Of a stretch of DNA of 64,000 nucleotides, positions 26,516 through 35,284 are shown in pieces. The stretch covers positions 18,338 to 82,337 of the forward strand of contig CALUMZ010000004.1 of the NCBI GenBank assembly GCA_944321865.1, given 5' to 3'. The translations under genes and the position numbers were made by a program. How positions within the stretch are numbered: the first letter of the stretch is position 1; each line of letters opens with the position of its first letter. The DNA is from an uncultured Muribaculaceae bacterium (GTDB taxonomy: Bacteria; Bacteroidota; Bacteroidia; Bacteroidales; Muribaculaceae). The notes below the pieces were generated by a model. That model saw nothing but the letters and a program-made list of their open reading frames with translations, was not told the DNA's origin and did no database searches.

Positions 26516-28651
26516 TTACTTTTCGGCAGGAGCTTCGTATTGTTCACCCATGTTGTAGAGGATGAAGCTGAAGATGTCGGTGTACTCGTCGATAACCTTG
26601 GCTATGGGCTTGCCGCCGCCGTGACCGGCCTTGCTGTCGATGCGAATCAGGTGCGGCTTGTCACCTATGTTCGACGCTTGCAGCGTTGCAGCATACTTAA
26701 ACGAGTGTGCCGGAACCACACGGTCGTCATGGTCGGCCGTCGTCACCAAGATGGCCGGATAAACGGTACCGTCGTTCTTTATGTTGTGCAACGGGGAATA
26801 ATCGTGCAGGTATTCAAACATTTCCTTGCTGTCGTCGCTGCGACCGTAATCGCCGGCCCAGTTCCACCCGATTGTAAAGCGGTGGTAACGCAGCATATCC
26901 ATCACGCCCACCTGCGGCACGGCTACGGCAAACAGGTCGGGACGCTGGTTGACAACCGCACCAATCAGCAAGCCGCCGTTAGAGCCGCCGTTGCAGGCGA
27001 GTTTTTCGGGACACGTGTACCCTTCCCTGACGAGATATTCGGCGGCTGCGATGAAGTCGTCAAATACATTCTGCTTGTTCATCTTTGTGCCGGTAAGGTG
27101 CCACTGCTCGCCATACTCCGAACCACCGCGCAAATTAACCGACGCATATATGCCGCCATTTTCGATAAACGGCATGTTGCGAGGATTGAAGCCCGGCGTA
27201 AGGCTTATGTTGAAGCCGCCGTAGCCATAGAGCAACACCGGATTCTTGCCGTTGCGTTCAAGCCCTTTCTTGTAGGTGAGGAACATGCGAATGACGGTGC
27301 TGTCCTTGCTCGGAAACGACACTTGCTCGGTTACATACTCGTCAAGGTCGATATCGAGCGACGGACGCCAATATTCCGCCGACTTGTTTGCCGCCTTGTC
27401 GTAAGAATATATGACTCCCGGCATTGTGAACGAAGTGACGGAATACATCACCTCATCGTGCTTCGGGCTTGCGTCGAACGACACTGAGCCGAGTGCGGGC
27501 AACTCCACCTCGTTGACCATTTTACCGTCGCAATCATACAAATACAGGTGATTGCAGGCATCTTTCTCGTATTCGGCAATCAAGTGGTTCTTACCCGATT
27601 GTGCCACACCGGCAAGCGTCTCGCCCGCTTTTTCGGGCAGGATGGTCTTGCGCAGTTTCAGCGTCCGCAAGTCGTAAGCCACCAGTTTGCCCATTGCGGC
27701 ATCTTTGTTGGTATATACATAAGCCAAGTTGCGCGCCTCGTCGATGCCTACCACTCCGCACTGGCTGTCCATTCCGTCGACAAGCGTGCGATATTTGGCA
27801 CCGGGTTGCTTGGTGTCCTTGACAAGGATATTGGCATTTTGCCCATCCGACGGGTACAGGAACACATAGCGGTCTCCCTCCACCTGTGCCGAATAGAACA
27901 TCAGCGGTTGGTCGCCCTCGTATTCCACACGGTCGGCCGACTGCTGCGTACCGAGGCGGTGGTAGAACACCTTGTGGTATTCATTTTTGGTGGAATAGGC
28001 CTTGTCGGCATCTTTGGGGGCATCATAGCCGCTGTAGAAGAATCCGTCGCCAAGCCATTCCACCCCGGTGAACTTTGCCCACATAATGTGGTCATCGAGC
28101 AACTTGCCGTCGGCAAGGTTCATCACGTAAATCTCGTTCCAGTCGCTGCCGCTGCGCGAGATGGTATAAGCCAGATACTTGCCGTCGCTGCTGAAACTTA
28201 TGCTTCCCAATGCCACAGTGCCGTCGTCGCTCAGCGTATTGGGGTCGAGCACAAGCCTTGCCTCACCGTCGAGCGAGTCTTGCACATACAGCGCGCTTTG
28301 GTTTTGCAAGCCGCTGTTGCGGAAAGTGTAATACTTGCCGTTACGCTTGAAGGGGATTCCCATTTTCTCGTAGTTGAACAGTTGCGACATGCGCTCCTTC
28401 AATGCGCCACGGAACGGAATTTTTTCAAGATAGGCGTTCGTTACGGCATTCTCGGCTTTTACCCAAGCCCCGGTTTCGGCCGAAGTGTCATTTTCGAGCC
28501 AACGATACGGGTCGGCTACCTTGGTGCCGAAATAATCATCGACAACAGTAGTATCCTTCATTGTCTCGGGATAATCGATACGGCCTGCGCCGCCGGTGCA
28601 GCCCGAAGCCAAAATCACAGAACCCATTGCGATATAAACAAAAGATTTCAT
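26516..28651 (-). CDS. Prolyl oligopeptidase (S9A), lipoprotein
   Basis: 711 residues. The N-terminus has a lipoprotein signal ending in Ala-Ser-Gly-Cys (about residue 18). Then comes the S9A layout: an N-terminal segment DYFGTKVADPYRWLENDTSA typical of prolyl oligopeptidases, a seven-bladed beta-propeller (about 90-430) and the alpha/beta-hydrolase domain with the triad in order: Ser557 in GGSNGG, Asp about 642 in HDDRVVP, and His677 in AGHGGGKP. The enzyme (EC 3.4.21.26) cuts short peptides after proline. The lipid anchor implies the periplasm or outer membrane. It follows the M28/glutaminyl-cyclase gene by 27 bases, so the two form an envelope peptide-processing operon. Confidence 0.93.
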   Translation of the reverse strand: MKSFVYIAMGSVILASGCTGGAGRIDYPETMKDTTVVDDYFGTKVADPYRWLENDTSAETGAWVKAENAVTNAYLEKIPFRGALKERMSQLFNYEKMGIPFKRNGKYYTFRNSGLQNQSALYVQDSLDGEARLVLDPNTLSDDGTVALGSISFSSDGKYLAYTISRSGSDWNEIYVMNLADGKLLDDHIMWAKFTGVEWLGDGFFYSGYDAPKDADKAYSTKNEYHKVFYHRLGTQQSADRVEYEGDQPLMFYSAQVEGDRYVFLYPSDGQNANILVKDTKQPGAKYRTLVDGMDSQCGVVGIDEARNLAYVYTNKDAAMGKLVAYDLRTLKLRKTILPEKAGETLAGVAQSGKNHLIAEYEKDACNHLYLYDCDGKMVNEVELPALGSVSFDASPKHDEVMYSVTSFTMPGVIYSYDKAANKSAEYWRPSLDIDLDEYVTEQVSFPSKDSTVIRMFLTYKKGLERNGKNPVLLYGYGGFNISLTPGFNPRNMPFIENGGIYASVNLRGGSEYGEQWHLTGTKMNKQNVFDDFIAAAEYLVREGYTCPEKLACNGGSNGGLLIGAVVNQRPDLFAVAVPQVGVMDMLRYHRFTIGWNWAGDYGRSDDSKEMFEYLHDYSPLHNIKNDGTVYPAILVTTADHDDRVVPAHSFKYAATLQASNIGDKPHLIRIDSKAGHGGGKPIAKVIDEYTDIFSFILYNMGEQYEAPAEK

Positions 28652-28678
28652 TATAAAAAATTAGGTTTTTATTGATAA

Positions 28679-29665
28679 TTAGTAGCTGTAAATCACGTTA
28701 AGCACAGTCTGCCCTACGGCCTTGAGCGAAGCCGAATCGATGATGTCGGGGGTGTCGGCCGTAGTGTGCCACTGCCTGAAGAATCCGGTGCCGGTGGCAT
28801 CGGTCTGGTCGATGATGTCGATGCACGGAATGCCGGCGCGGTTGACGAAAAGATGGTCGTCGGTCACGGCACCGCCGGGAGTGTCGACAAAGTAGTCGCC
28901 GTAGCCGGCCGTCCGGGCCGTTTTCCAAACCTCGTCGACAAACCCTCGGGCATAGTGGGTCGAGAAATACTCACGGGCAAATACTGCGCCACCCGCACCC
29001 ACCATGTCGAGCAATATGCCATACATGGGGCGGTAGCCGGGACGGTGCGGATTGGCCGTCCAATATTGCGTGCCAAGTGCCCACGTATCATCGTTGCCCG
29101 CACCAGAGTCACCCCAGTCCTCGGCATCGACCAACAGAATATCTACACCTATCGAGGGTTTGGCCGCAGCCAGTTGCCTTGCCACTTCGAGCAGCACGGC
29201 CACTCCGCTTGCGCCGTCGTTGGCACCCGGCACGGGGTCTCGGCGGCGCGCAGGATCGGGGTCATTGTCAGCCCACGGGCGACAATCCCAGTGGGCGAGC
29301 AACAGCAACCGCCGCGAGGCATCGGGGTTGTACTCCCCTATTATGTTGCGGGCGGGTATCATTGTGCCGTCGAATGTAGTCAGCGACATGCGCTGCTCGG
29401 TGACCGAAGCCCCGTATTGCCGCAACTTGCCGGCAAGATAATCGCCACACAGCCGGTGCGCCTCGCTGCCGGGCACACGCGGCCCGAAAGCACACTGTTC
29501 CACCACAAACGCACGAGCCGAGTCGGCACAGAAATCGGCGGCCGGCTTGGCCTCTTGTTTGTCTTCAACCTGCAACCGACCCTCGCCGGCATTCTGTTGC
29601 CGGCCCGAAGAACAGCCCACAAGCGCCAATGCCATCATTATCATTGAAAATAAAAAATACCTCAT
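28679..29665 (-). CDS. M28-fold glutaminyl-peptide cyclotransferase-like lipoprotein
   Basis: 328 residues. Lipoprotein signal MRYFLFSMIMMALALVGC. The catalytic part follows the bacterial type II glutaminyl cyclase pattern, which shares the M28 aminopeptidase fold: LLLAHWDCRPWADNDPDP, GANDGASGVAVLLE (metal-binding Asp), VDAEDWGDSG (Glu) and RQWHTTADTPD (His). These enzymes convert N-terminal glutamine of exported proteins to pyroglutamate; in Porphyromonas and relatives many periplasmic proteins are modified this way. An aminopeptidase role cannot be excluded from sequence. First gene of an operon with the prolyl oligopeptidase. Confidence 0.85.
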   Translation of the reverse strand: MRYFLFSMIMMALALVGCSSGRQQNAGEGRLQVEDKQEAKPAADFCADSARAFVVEQCAFGPRVPGSEAHRLCGDYLAGKLRQYGASVTEQRMSLTTFDGTMIPARNIIGEYNPDASRRLLLLAHWDCRPWADNDPDPARRRDPVPGANDGASGVAVLLEVARQLAAAKPSIGVDILLVDAEDWGDSGAGNDDTWALGTQYWTANPHRPGYRPMYGILLDMVGAGGAVFAREYFSTHYARGFVDEVWKTARTAGYGDYFVDTPGGAVTDDHLFVNRAGIPCIDIIDQTDATGTGFFRQWHTTADTPDIIDSASLKAVGQTVLNVIYSY

Positions 29666-30063
29666 TGCGAAAGAATATGTTTTAAATTTTTTGTCTCCTT
29701 GTTTTGCCGGGAAACAGTTATTTCAAAGTGTCATTTTGGCTCTTTTAATCATCAATGTTGGCACTTTGACGGGTTGTGACATGCAGTACCCGGTTATGCA
29801 AAGGGCGTATCAAAATGGCAACGGGCTGCGGAGCTGCCCATTTTTCCCATTTTGCCATACCCCCTACAACCGCCATAATGTTGTAGAAAGTATGATTCTG
29901 CAACACCCCCGCGCTGTTTCACATGAAAAATCAGAACGGTTGCCAAATTGCCTTTACACGTCAAAATTAATGATTTCCCACCCAATAGACAAATTATGTC
30001 GTTTTTGATTGCAACAATGCCATGTGCTACGGCTTAACTTTGCCATACCAAACAATAATCGAC
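29666..30063. other. Intergenic region, 398 bases, no gene seen
   Basis: Divergent spacer between the glutaminyl-cyclase gene (minus) and the capsid-like unit (plus). Short frames here lack start context and coding character. A promoter-like TAACTTTG lies at 30035-30042. Nothing else could be assigned, and no attachment-site-like repeat was noticed. Confidence 0.5.
30035..30042 (+). promoter_or_regulatory. -7 box for the capsid-like unit
   Basis: TAACTTTG fits TAnnTTTG. A TTTTTG at 30002-30007 and a TTG at 30009-30011 are candidate -33 elements, with a spacing slightly longer than ideal. The leader to the ATG at 30064 would be about 15 bases. Confidence 0.45.
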
Positions 30064-30564
30064 ATGGAAAACGAAAACATTGAAAAACACGAAGAAACCC
30101 TGTCCACACAAGAAGACATGCAGGAGACAAAACCCGAAACGCCCGAACCGGGCAGCGAAACACCCGACTTTGCCGGGCAGTTTGCCCGGTGGTTAAACAA
30201 CCCGTTGGTATCAATCGCAATGACCGATGCCCGACTGTGCCGCTTCATTGGCGACCTGATAGCCGGCGACAATGCCGACAGTGCCGTAGCACGCAATTTC
30301 CCGCACCGACTGCCCGAAATGCCCGCCGATGTTGCCACACGCCACCATCTTGACGAAGACGCATCACAGGCCGTATCAAAATTGGGGCAAACCGTGATGA
30401 AAGGCGACTGGAGCGATGCTGCCATGAACATATTGCTGCGCGCCGCCCGGCACGACGATGACGTAAAAAATGCCGAAGCAGCCGGTTACCTGCGAGGGCG
30501 TAACGAAGCCATCGAAGTCCACCGCCGTAAACAAATCCATTCTTATTCACCCACTGAATATTAA
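30064..30564 (+). CDS. Small protein upstream of capsid-like gene; scaffold or cargo candidate
   Basis: 166 residues from the ATG at 30064. The frame is open from 30022, but the upstream Met sits over the -7 box. The first 45 residues are very acidic and Glu/Thr/Pro-rich (EETLSTQEDMQETKPETPEP), so probably disordered. The rest is helical (FARWLNNPLVSIAMTDARLC, then DWSDAAMNILLRAARHDDDV) with a basic end (VHRRKQIHSYSPTEY). No signal peptide, so cytoplasmic. I do not recognise the family. Its place just before a capsid-like gene (22 bases) and its disordered-plus-helical make-up would suit a scaffolding or cargo protein, which is inference. Confidence 0.6.
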   Translation: MENENIEKHEETLSTQEDMQETKPETPEPGSETPDFAGQFARWLNNPLVSIAMTDARLCRFIGDLIAGDNADSAVARNFPHRLPEMPADVATRHHLDEDASQAVSKLGQTVMKGDWSDAAMNILLRAARHDDDVKNAEAAGYLRGRNEAIEVHRRKQIHSYSPTEY

Positions 30565-30586
30565 TTTTACCAAATATTCCAATATT

Positions 30587-31993
30587 ATGAAAAACATTCA
30601 AAACATCTCTTCGGAATGCTCATTGTGGCAAAAATTCATGAAACATCGCAGCACAATACTCCTGTTGTTGTTTATGACAATAGCCATAGTTTTACTATTG
30701 TCGGGCTGCGACATGGGAGACAGTTCGATTGCCCTTGCAGCAGTCATAGCCGGGACCGACGGCGGCAAGCACATCGTTGACGGCCCTCTGACCGCCGACA
30801 CGGTAAGGCAGACGGGCAGCGAACTGATGCTTAACGAAATCGACCGGCAAATAGTGAAAATACGCCCGATGGCTACGCCGATCGACCAAATCTCGCGTTA
30901 CGCCCGTCCAAAGCACTCGCAAAGCATGATTGTTGATTATTACACCGGCGACACCAAGCCCACGATGTGCACACTGCCCACTGCATACACTGCCTCTAAC
31001 GAGGGCACTGAAGCCCAGCGAGTGGTGCTGAAAACCGACAACGACGACATGCTTGCCGTGAGCGACACGCTGATGCTGCCCGGCGTGAAGGGATATGAAG
31101 CCGACGGTACCACACCGTCTGACAAGAACCTCGTGCTGTATGTGGCAGCCAAGGACGACTCGGGCATCACTGTGATGGCACTGAACGGAATCACCATCGA
31201 CGGTGTTACCAACTGCGTGCCGCCCATACCGGCCAAGTCGGTCATCATCAGAATGGGACGCGCAGCCACCGAACTCGACGTGCAAACGCCACAATTTGAA
31301 TCGTTGCCGCAAAAGTCGCAAAACTATTGCCAAATATTCAAGATGCAAGTCGAGCAAAGCACACTGATGAAAATAGGCGACAAAGAGGTTGACTGGACGC
31401 TGAGCGACCAAGAAGAAGCGGCAATCTACGACATGCGTCTGGGAATGGAAAAGAGTTTCCTCTTTGGCACCAAACGCCAACTGTATGACTATCGCAAGAA
31501 GGAAAATGTGATGTTCACCGAGGGCATCTGGTATCAGGCCGGGAAAGACTTCAGTTATTCGCCCGACACTTTCGACCAAGACACGCTCATCAGCATGATG
31601 CGTGTGGCATTCACAGGCAATGCCGGGTCGAAGCGGAAAGTGCTCATTGGCGGCTCGGCGCTCATCGAGGCAATCAACAAAATCGACTATACCAAAGTAG
31701 TCAATGCCAAAGACACAGTGACAAAGTGGGGCATCGACTTCACCGAAATCAACAGCAAGTTTGGGCGATTGTATGTACTGCTGTCGGAGGTGTTTGACGA
31801 GTGTGGCATGGAATCGGCAGGCATGATTATCGACCCGGCTTATTTGCAGAAATACAGCCACCTGCCATTCGGTACCGAAGCCCTCGACCTGAAAAGCGCC
31901 GGCGTGCGCAACACCGACGCGCTCGTGCTCACCGAAGCAAGCTGCCTCGTGCTGCGCTACCCCAAAGCCCACGTGCGCATCACCGCGGAATAA
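30587..31993 (+). CDS. SU10/HK97-like major capsid protein with lipoprotein-type signal
   Basis: 468 residues from the ATG at 30587 (alternative at 30638). From about residue 60 on, the protein follows phage SU10-type (DUF5309) major capsid proteins: LTADTVRQTGSELMLNEIDR with the KIRPMATPIDQIS segment, then NYCQIFKMQVEQS, a Met-Glu-Lys-Ser-Phe-Leu-Phe-Gly helix, and the C-terminal FGRLYVLLSEVFDECGM / IIDPAYLQKY motif. In front of it lies MKHRSTILLLLFMTIAIVLL ending LSGC, a textbook lipobox in the same frame with no intervening stop. No portal, terminase, protease or tail gene is near. A capsid protein sent to the envelope is unexpected; alternatively translation may start later (Met at 30713). 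Confidence 0.6.
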   Translation: MKNIQNISSECSLWQKFMKHRSTILLLLFMTIAIVLLLSGCDMGDSSIALAAVIAGTDGGKHIVDGPLTADTVRQTGSELMLNEIDRQIVKIRPMATPIDQISRYARPKHSQSMIVDYYTGDTKPTMCTLPTAYTASNEGTEAQRVVLKTDNDDMLAVSDTLMLPGVKGYEADGTTPSDKNLVLYVAAKDDSGITVMALNGITIDGVTNCVPPIPAKSVIIRMGRAATELDVQTPQFESLPQKSQNYCQIFKMQVEQSTLMKIGDKEVDWTLSDQEEAAIYDMRLGMEKSFLFGTKRQLYDYRKKENVMFTEGIWYQAGKDFSYSPDTFDQDTLISMMRVAFTGNAGSKRKVLIGGSALIEAINKIDYTKVVNAKDTVTKWGIDFTEINSKFGRLYVLLSEVFDECGMESAGMIIDPAYLQKYSHLPFGTEALDLKSAGVRNTDALVLTEASCLVLRYPKAHVRITAE

Positions 31994-32020
31994 CGACATA
32001 TCGTCATTACTGCCTCATAC

Positions 32021-32073
32021 AAATACCCATCGGAGTAAGACTAAACCAGTCTCCACCCGATGGGTTATTTTTT
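32021..32073 (+). terminator. Terminator of the capsid-like unit
   Basis: CCCATCGG (32026-32033) pairs with CCGATGGG (32057-32064), with an inner AGACT/AGTCT stem and a following TTATTTTTT. With the promoter at 30035 it makes the two capsid-like genes a self-contained transcription unit. Confidence 0.75.
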
Positions 32074-32137
32074 ATGCCCAAAAAAAACATTTTTCCATTT
32101 TCAAACCAATATTGCTTACATTTTGCAAATATTTAGG

Positions 32138-32145
32138 TACTTTTG
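32138..32145 (+). promoter_or_regulatory. -7 box for the DUF4954 gene
   Basis: TACTTTTG fits TAnnTTTG, 39 bases before the ATG at 32185. The box overlaps the open frame upstream of that ATG, which supports 32185 as the true start. Confidence 0.45.
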
Positions 32146-32184
32146 CGCAAACCATTCGAATCAATAACCAGAAATAGTATAAAA

Positions 32185-34182
32185 ATGGAACAGCACACAT
32201 CATATCGCAAACTCATTGACAGTGAAATCGCCACATTGCAACAGCAAGGCTGCCGTGCCAACGACTGGCAACAAGTGGAAATAACCGACGGCACCGACCT
32301 TGCTCACATCACCGGCGTAACCTTCTCGGGCAGCATACGGATAGGCACAACCGACAAGTGCTTCGAGCTACCGGGCGGGCTGCGGCGGCACAGCGGGCTG
32401 CGCAACGCAACGCTGCACAATGTGACAATAGGTGACAACTGCCTCATCGAGAACATTCGCGGCTACATTGCCAACTACAACATAGGTAACGACACGCATA
32501 TATGCAACATCGACACGCTTGCCGTGGACGGCCGCAGCAGTTTCGGTAACGGAATCGACGTGTCGGTGCTCAACGAGACGGGAGGCCGCGAAGTGATGAT
32601 GCACGACCGCCTGTCGGCTCACCAAGCCTACTTCATGGCACTGTACCGCCACCGCCCGACACTGATTCGCAACATGCGTGAAATCATCTCGGAATATGCC
32701 AACCGGGTGAGCAGCGAAACCGGCACCGTGGGGTCGCACGTGGTGATTGCCGACTGTGGCGAGCTGCACAACCTGCGCATAGGCGACTATTGCTCGGTGA
32801 TAGGTGCGGCAAGGCTTGTAAACGGCAGCATCAACAGCGTGCGCGAAGCTCCGGTGACAATCGGCCGCAACGTGATTTGCGTGGATTTTATTATTTCAAG
32901 CGGCTCATCCGTTACCGACGGTGCCATGCTCACCCGTTGCTTCGTGGGACAGGCCTGCACGATAGGGCATGGGTACTCGGCCAGCGAATCGCTGTTCTTT
33001 GGCAATTGTCAAGAAGAAAACGGCGAGGCGTGTGCCGTATTTGCAGGCCCGTTCACCGTCACGCACCACAAGTCGACATTGCTCATTGCCAGCCAATTCT
33101 CGTTCATGAATGCGGGATCGGGGTCAAACCAGAGCAACCACATGTACAAGCTCGGTCCCATTCACCAAGGCTCGATGGAACGCGGCGCAAAAACATCGTC
33201 CAACTCCTACATCTTGTGGCCGGCGCGGATAGGGGCATTCTCGCTTGTCATGGGGCGGCACGCCGACCACCCCGACACGAGCGACCTGCCATTCTCCTAC
33301 CTGATAGAGCATGAAAACATGACATACCTCTACCCTGCCATAAACTTGCGCAGCGTGGGTACCATACGCGATGCCCGCAAATGGCCGATGCGCGACAAGC
33401 GTACCGACCCTCACCGTCTCGACCAGATAAACTACAACCTGCTAAGCCCCTACACCATACAAAAGATGATGAACGGCTGCAAGATATTGAAAGACTTGCA
33501 ACACCTTGCCGGGGAAACATCGGTGGTATATTCCTACCAAAGCACGCGCATCAAGAACAGCGCGCTTGTGCGCGGACTTGAACTCTACGACATGGCCATA
33601 AACAAGTTTCTCGGCAACTCCATCATAAAGCGGTTGGAAGGGCTTACACCCACGTGCGACGACGACATTCGCCGGCGGCTCAAGCCCGACACCGAAGCCG
33701 GGCTTGGCGACTGGTGTGACCTGTCGGGACTTATCGCGCCCAAGAGTGAAGTGCTGCGGCTGATCGACGACATAGAGCAACAGCGTGTAACCGACGTTGA
33801 CGGCATTCACGACCGTTTCGCCGAAATGCACGCCAACTATTACCGCTATGAATGGACGTGGGCGTTCGACAAAATACTGCGGTACTACAAGCTCGATGCC
33901 GACCGCATCACGGCAGCCGATGTCATCGGCATAGTGCAGCGATGGAAGACGGCCGTGGTGGGTATCGACAATCTTGTATACAATGATGCAAAGAAGGAAT
34001 TTTCGCTCTCTTCGATGACCGGCTTCGGCGTTGACGGCGACCGCACACAGCAAATCGAAGACTTCGAGCAAGTGCGCGGCGTGTTTGAACGCGACCCGTC
34101 GGTACAGTCCATCCTCGACCACATACGCGTCAAGACTGCCCTCGGCGACAGCGTGATAGCCACAATGCAGCAAGCCTTGTAA
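32185..34182 (+). CDS. DUF4954 family protein (left-handed beta-helix)
   Basis: 665 residues from the ATG at 32185. The sequence is a long series of short beta turns of the hexapeptide type (NATLHNVTIGDNCLIENIRG, HNLRIGDYCSVIGAARLVNG), the signature of a left-handed beta-helix, as in sugar nucleotidyltransferases and acyltransferases. The middle (GPIHQGSMERGAKTSSNSYI, then GRHADHPDTSDLPFSYLIEH) and the helical C-terminal third match the Bacteroidetes family DUF4954. No signal peptide. The function of the family is unknown; a nucleotide-sugar or acyl-transfer role is suggested only by the fold. Transcribed alone between the capsid unit and RNase Z. Confidence 0.9.
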   Translation: MEQHTSYRKLIDSEIATLQQQGCRANDWQQVEITDGTDLAHITGVTFSGSIRIGTTDKCFELPGGLRRHSGLRNATLHNVTIGDNCLIENIRGYIANYNIGNDTHICNIDTLAVDGRSSFGNGIDVSVLNETGGREVMMHDRLSAHQAYFMALYRHRPTLIRNMREIISEYANRVSSETGTVGSHVVIADCGELHNLRIGDYCSVIGAARLVNGSINSVREAPVTIGRNVICVDFIISSGSSVTDGAMLTRCFVGQACTIGHGYSASESLFFGNCQEENGEACAVFAGPFTVTHHKSTLLIASQFSFMNAGSGSNQSNHMYKLGPIHQGSMERGAKTSSNSYILWPARIGAFSLVMGRHADHPDTSDLPFSYLIEHENMTYLYPAINLRSVGTIRDARKWPMRDKRTDPHRLDQINYNLLSPYTIQKMMNGCKILKDLQHLAGETSVVYSYQSTRIKNSALVRGLELYDMAINKFLGNSIIKRLEGLTPTCDDDIRRRLKPDTEAGLGDWCDLSGLIAPKSEVLRLIDDIEQQRVTDVDGIHDRFAEMHANYYRYEWTWAFDKILRYYKLDADRITAADVIGIVQRWKTAVVGIDNLVYNDAKKEFSLSSMTGFGVDGDRTQQIEDFEQVRGVFERDPSVQSILDHIRVKTALGDSVIATMQQAL

Positions 34183-34291
34183 CCCACCCGGCATACTACT
34201 CTTGTTATATCATAAACCCAAATCTAATGACCGTTTTGGGATAAATATAGAATACGCCTCGGCAAAGCAAAAAAACGTGCAAGCCCGTTTT

Positions 34292-34322
34292 TTTGCTTTG
34301 CTCTCGACTTTCGCTATATTTG
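34292..34322 (+). promoter_or_regulatory. Promoter of rnz
   Basis: TTTG at 34292-34295, a 19-base spacer and TATATTTG at 34315-34322, 29 bases before the start codon. Both elements fit the Bacteroidetes consensus. Confidence 0.65.
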
Positions 34323-34351
34323 TACCAAACAAATAAAGACGGTAAAACATC

Positions 34352-35284
34352 ATGCCGACAAAATTCGAGCTTAACATATTGGGCTGCGGCTCGGCCACAG
34401 CATCGCTGCGGCACTTTCCCTCATGCCAAGTGCTTAACATTCGCGACAACCTGTTCATGATAGATTGCGGCGAAGGGGCACAGTTGCAATTGCGCAAGAT
34501 GTCGCTCAAGTATGCACGGCTCGGGCACATTTTCATCAGCCATCTACATGGCGACCATTGCTTCGGGCTGCCGGGGCTGATTTCCACTATGGCACTGCTG
34601 GGTAAAACCGGGGAAATCACAATACACACTTTCGACGATGGGCGACGCATCTTCAGCGAAATACTCGGGTACTTTTGCCGTGAACTGCCTTTCAATGTGC
34701 GGTTCAACGTCATCACACCGTCGCAGCAGACAATCTATGAAGACGATGCCATAACCGTCAGGACATTTCCACTCTACCACCGCTTGCCCACGGTTGGGTT
34801 CCTGTTTGCCGAAAAGCCCAAGCCGAGGCACATACGCGGCGACATGGCAAAATACTATGGCGTGCCGCACTACCAGATGAACGAGCTGCGTGCCGGTGCC
34901 GACTTCGTAACACCCGACGGCAACACCATTCCCAACGACGTGCTGACCACCGATGCCGACCCATGCATCAGCTATGCCTATTGCTCCGACACAGTGAAAT
35001 CGCAACGTGTAGCCGAAGCCGTCAAGGGTGTCGACTGGCTGTACCATGAAGCCACCTACGATGCATCATTGGGCGAAAAAGCACGGACGCGCGGGCACAG
35101 CACGAGTGCCGATGCCGCCCATATAGCCCTCGAGGCCGGAGCCCGGCACCTGATACTGGGGCACTTTTCGAAACGATACATCAACACCGGCCAACTTGTC
35201 GACGAAGCCCGCAAGATATTTCCCTCGACAATCGCCGCCGAGGAATGCCTCACCGTCGACCTCACCACCCCACCCAAACTGTGA
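34352..35284 (+). CDS. rnz: Ribonuclease Z
   Basis: 310 residues. A metallo-beta-lactamase-fold tRNA 3' endonuclease: the opening LNILGCGSATAS, the zinc motif HLHGDH (64-69), the family-specific FGLPGLIS, then YCSDT, LYHEATYD and the final metal His in LGHFSKRY. It removes 3' trailers from pre-tRNAs in the cytoplasm (EC 3.1.26.11). Length matches the usual 300-310. Its TGA directly abuts the stop codon of the convergent methyltransferase gene, so there is no room for a separate terminator between them. Confidence 0.95.
   Translation: MPTKFELNILGCGSATASLRHFPSCQVLNIRDNLFMIDCGEGAQLQLRKMSLKYARLGHIFISHLHGDHCFGLPGLISTMALLGKTGEITIHTFDDGRRIFSEILGYFCRELPFNVRFNVITPSQQTIYEDDAITVRTFPLYHRLPTVGFLFAEKPKPRHIRGDMAKYYGVPHYQMNELRAGADFVTPDGNTIPNDVLTTDADPCISYAYCSDTVKSQRVAEAVKGVDWLYHEATYDASLGEKARTRGHSTSADAAHIALEAGARHLILGHFSKRYINTGQLVDEARKIFPSTIAAEECLTVDLTTPPKL

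Noticed and set aside
26495..28675. Two long plus-strand frames opposite the prolyl oligopeptidase gene
   Set aside because: Antisense to a gene with complete catalytic motifs; no start context and no recognisable domain.
30695..31999. 434-residue minus-strand frame opposite the capsid-like gene
   Set aside because: Antisense shadow; the plus-strand frame carries coherent capsid motifs and a promoter/terminator pair.
30035..32073. Intact prophage around the capsid-like gene
   Set aside because: No integrase, terminase, portal, protease, tail or lysis gene in the flanks; the neighbours are ordinary chromosomal genes and the unit has its own promoter and terminator.
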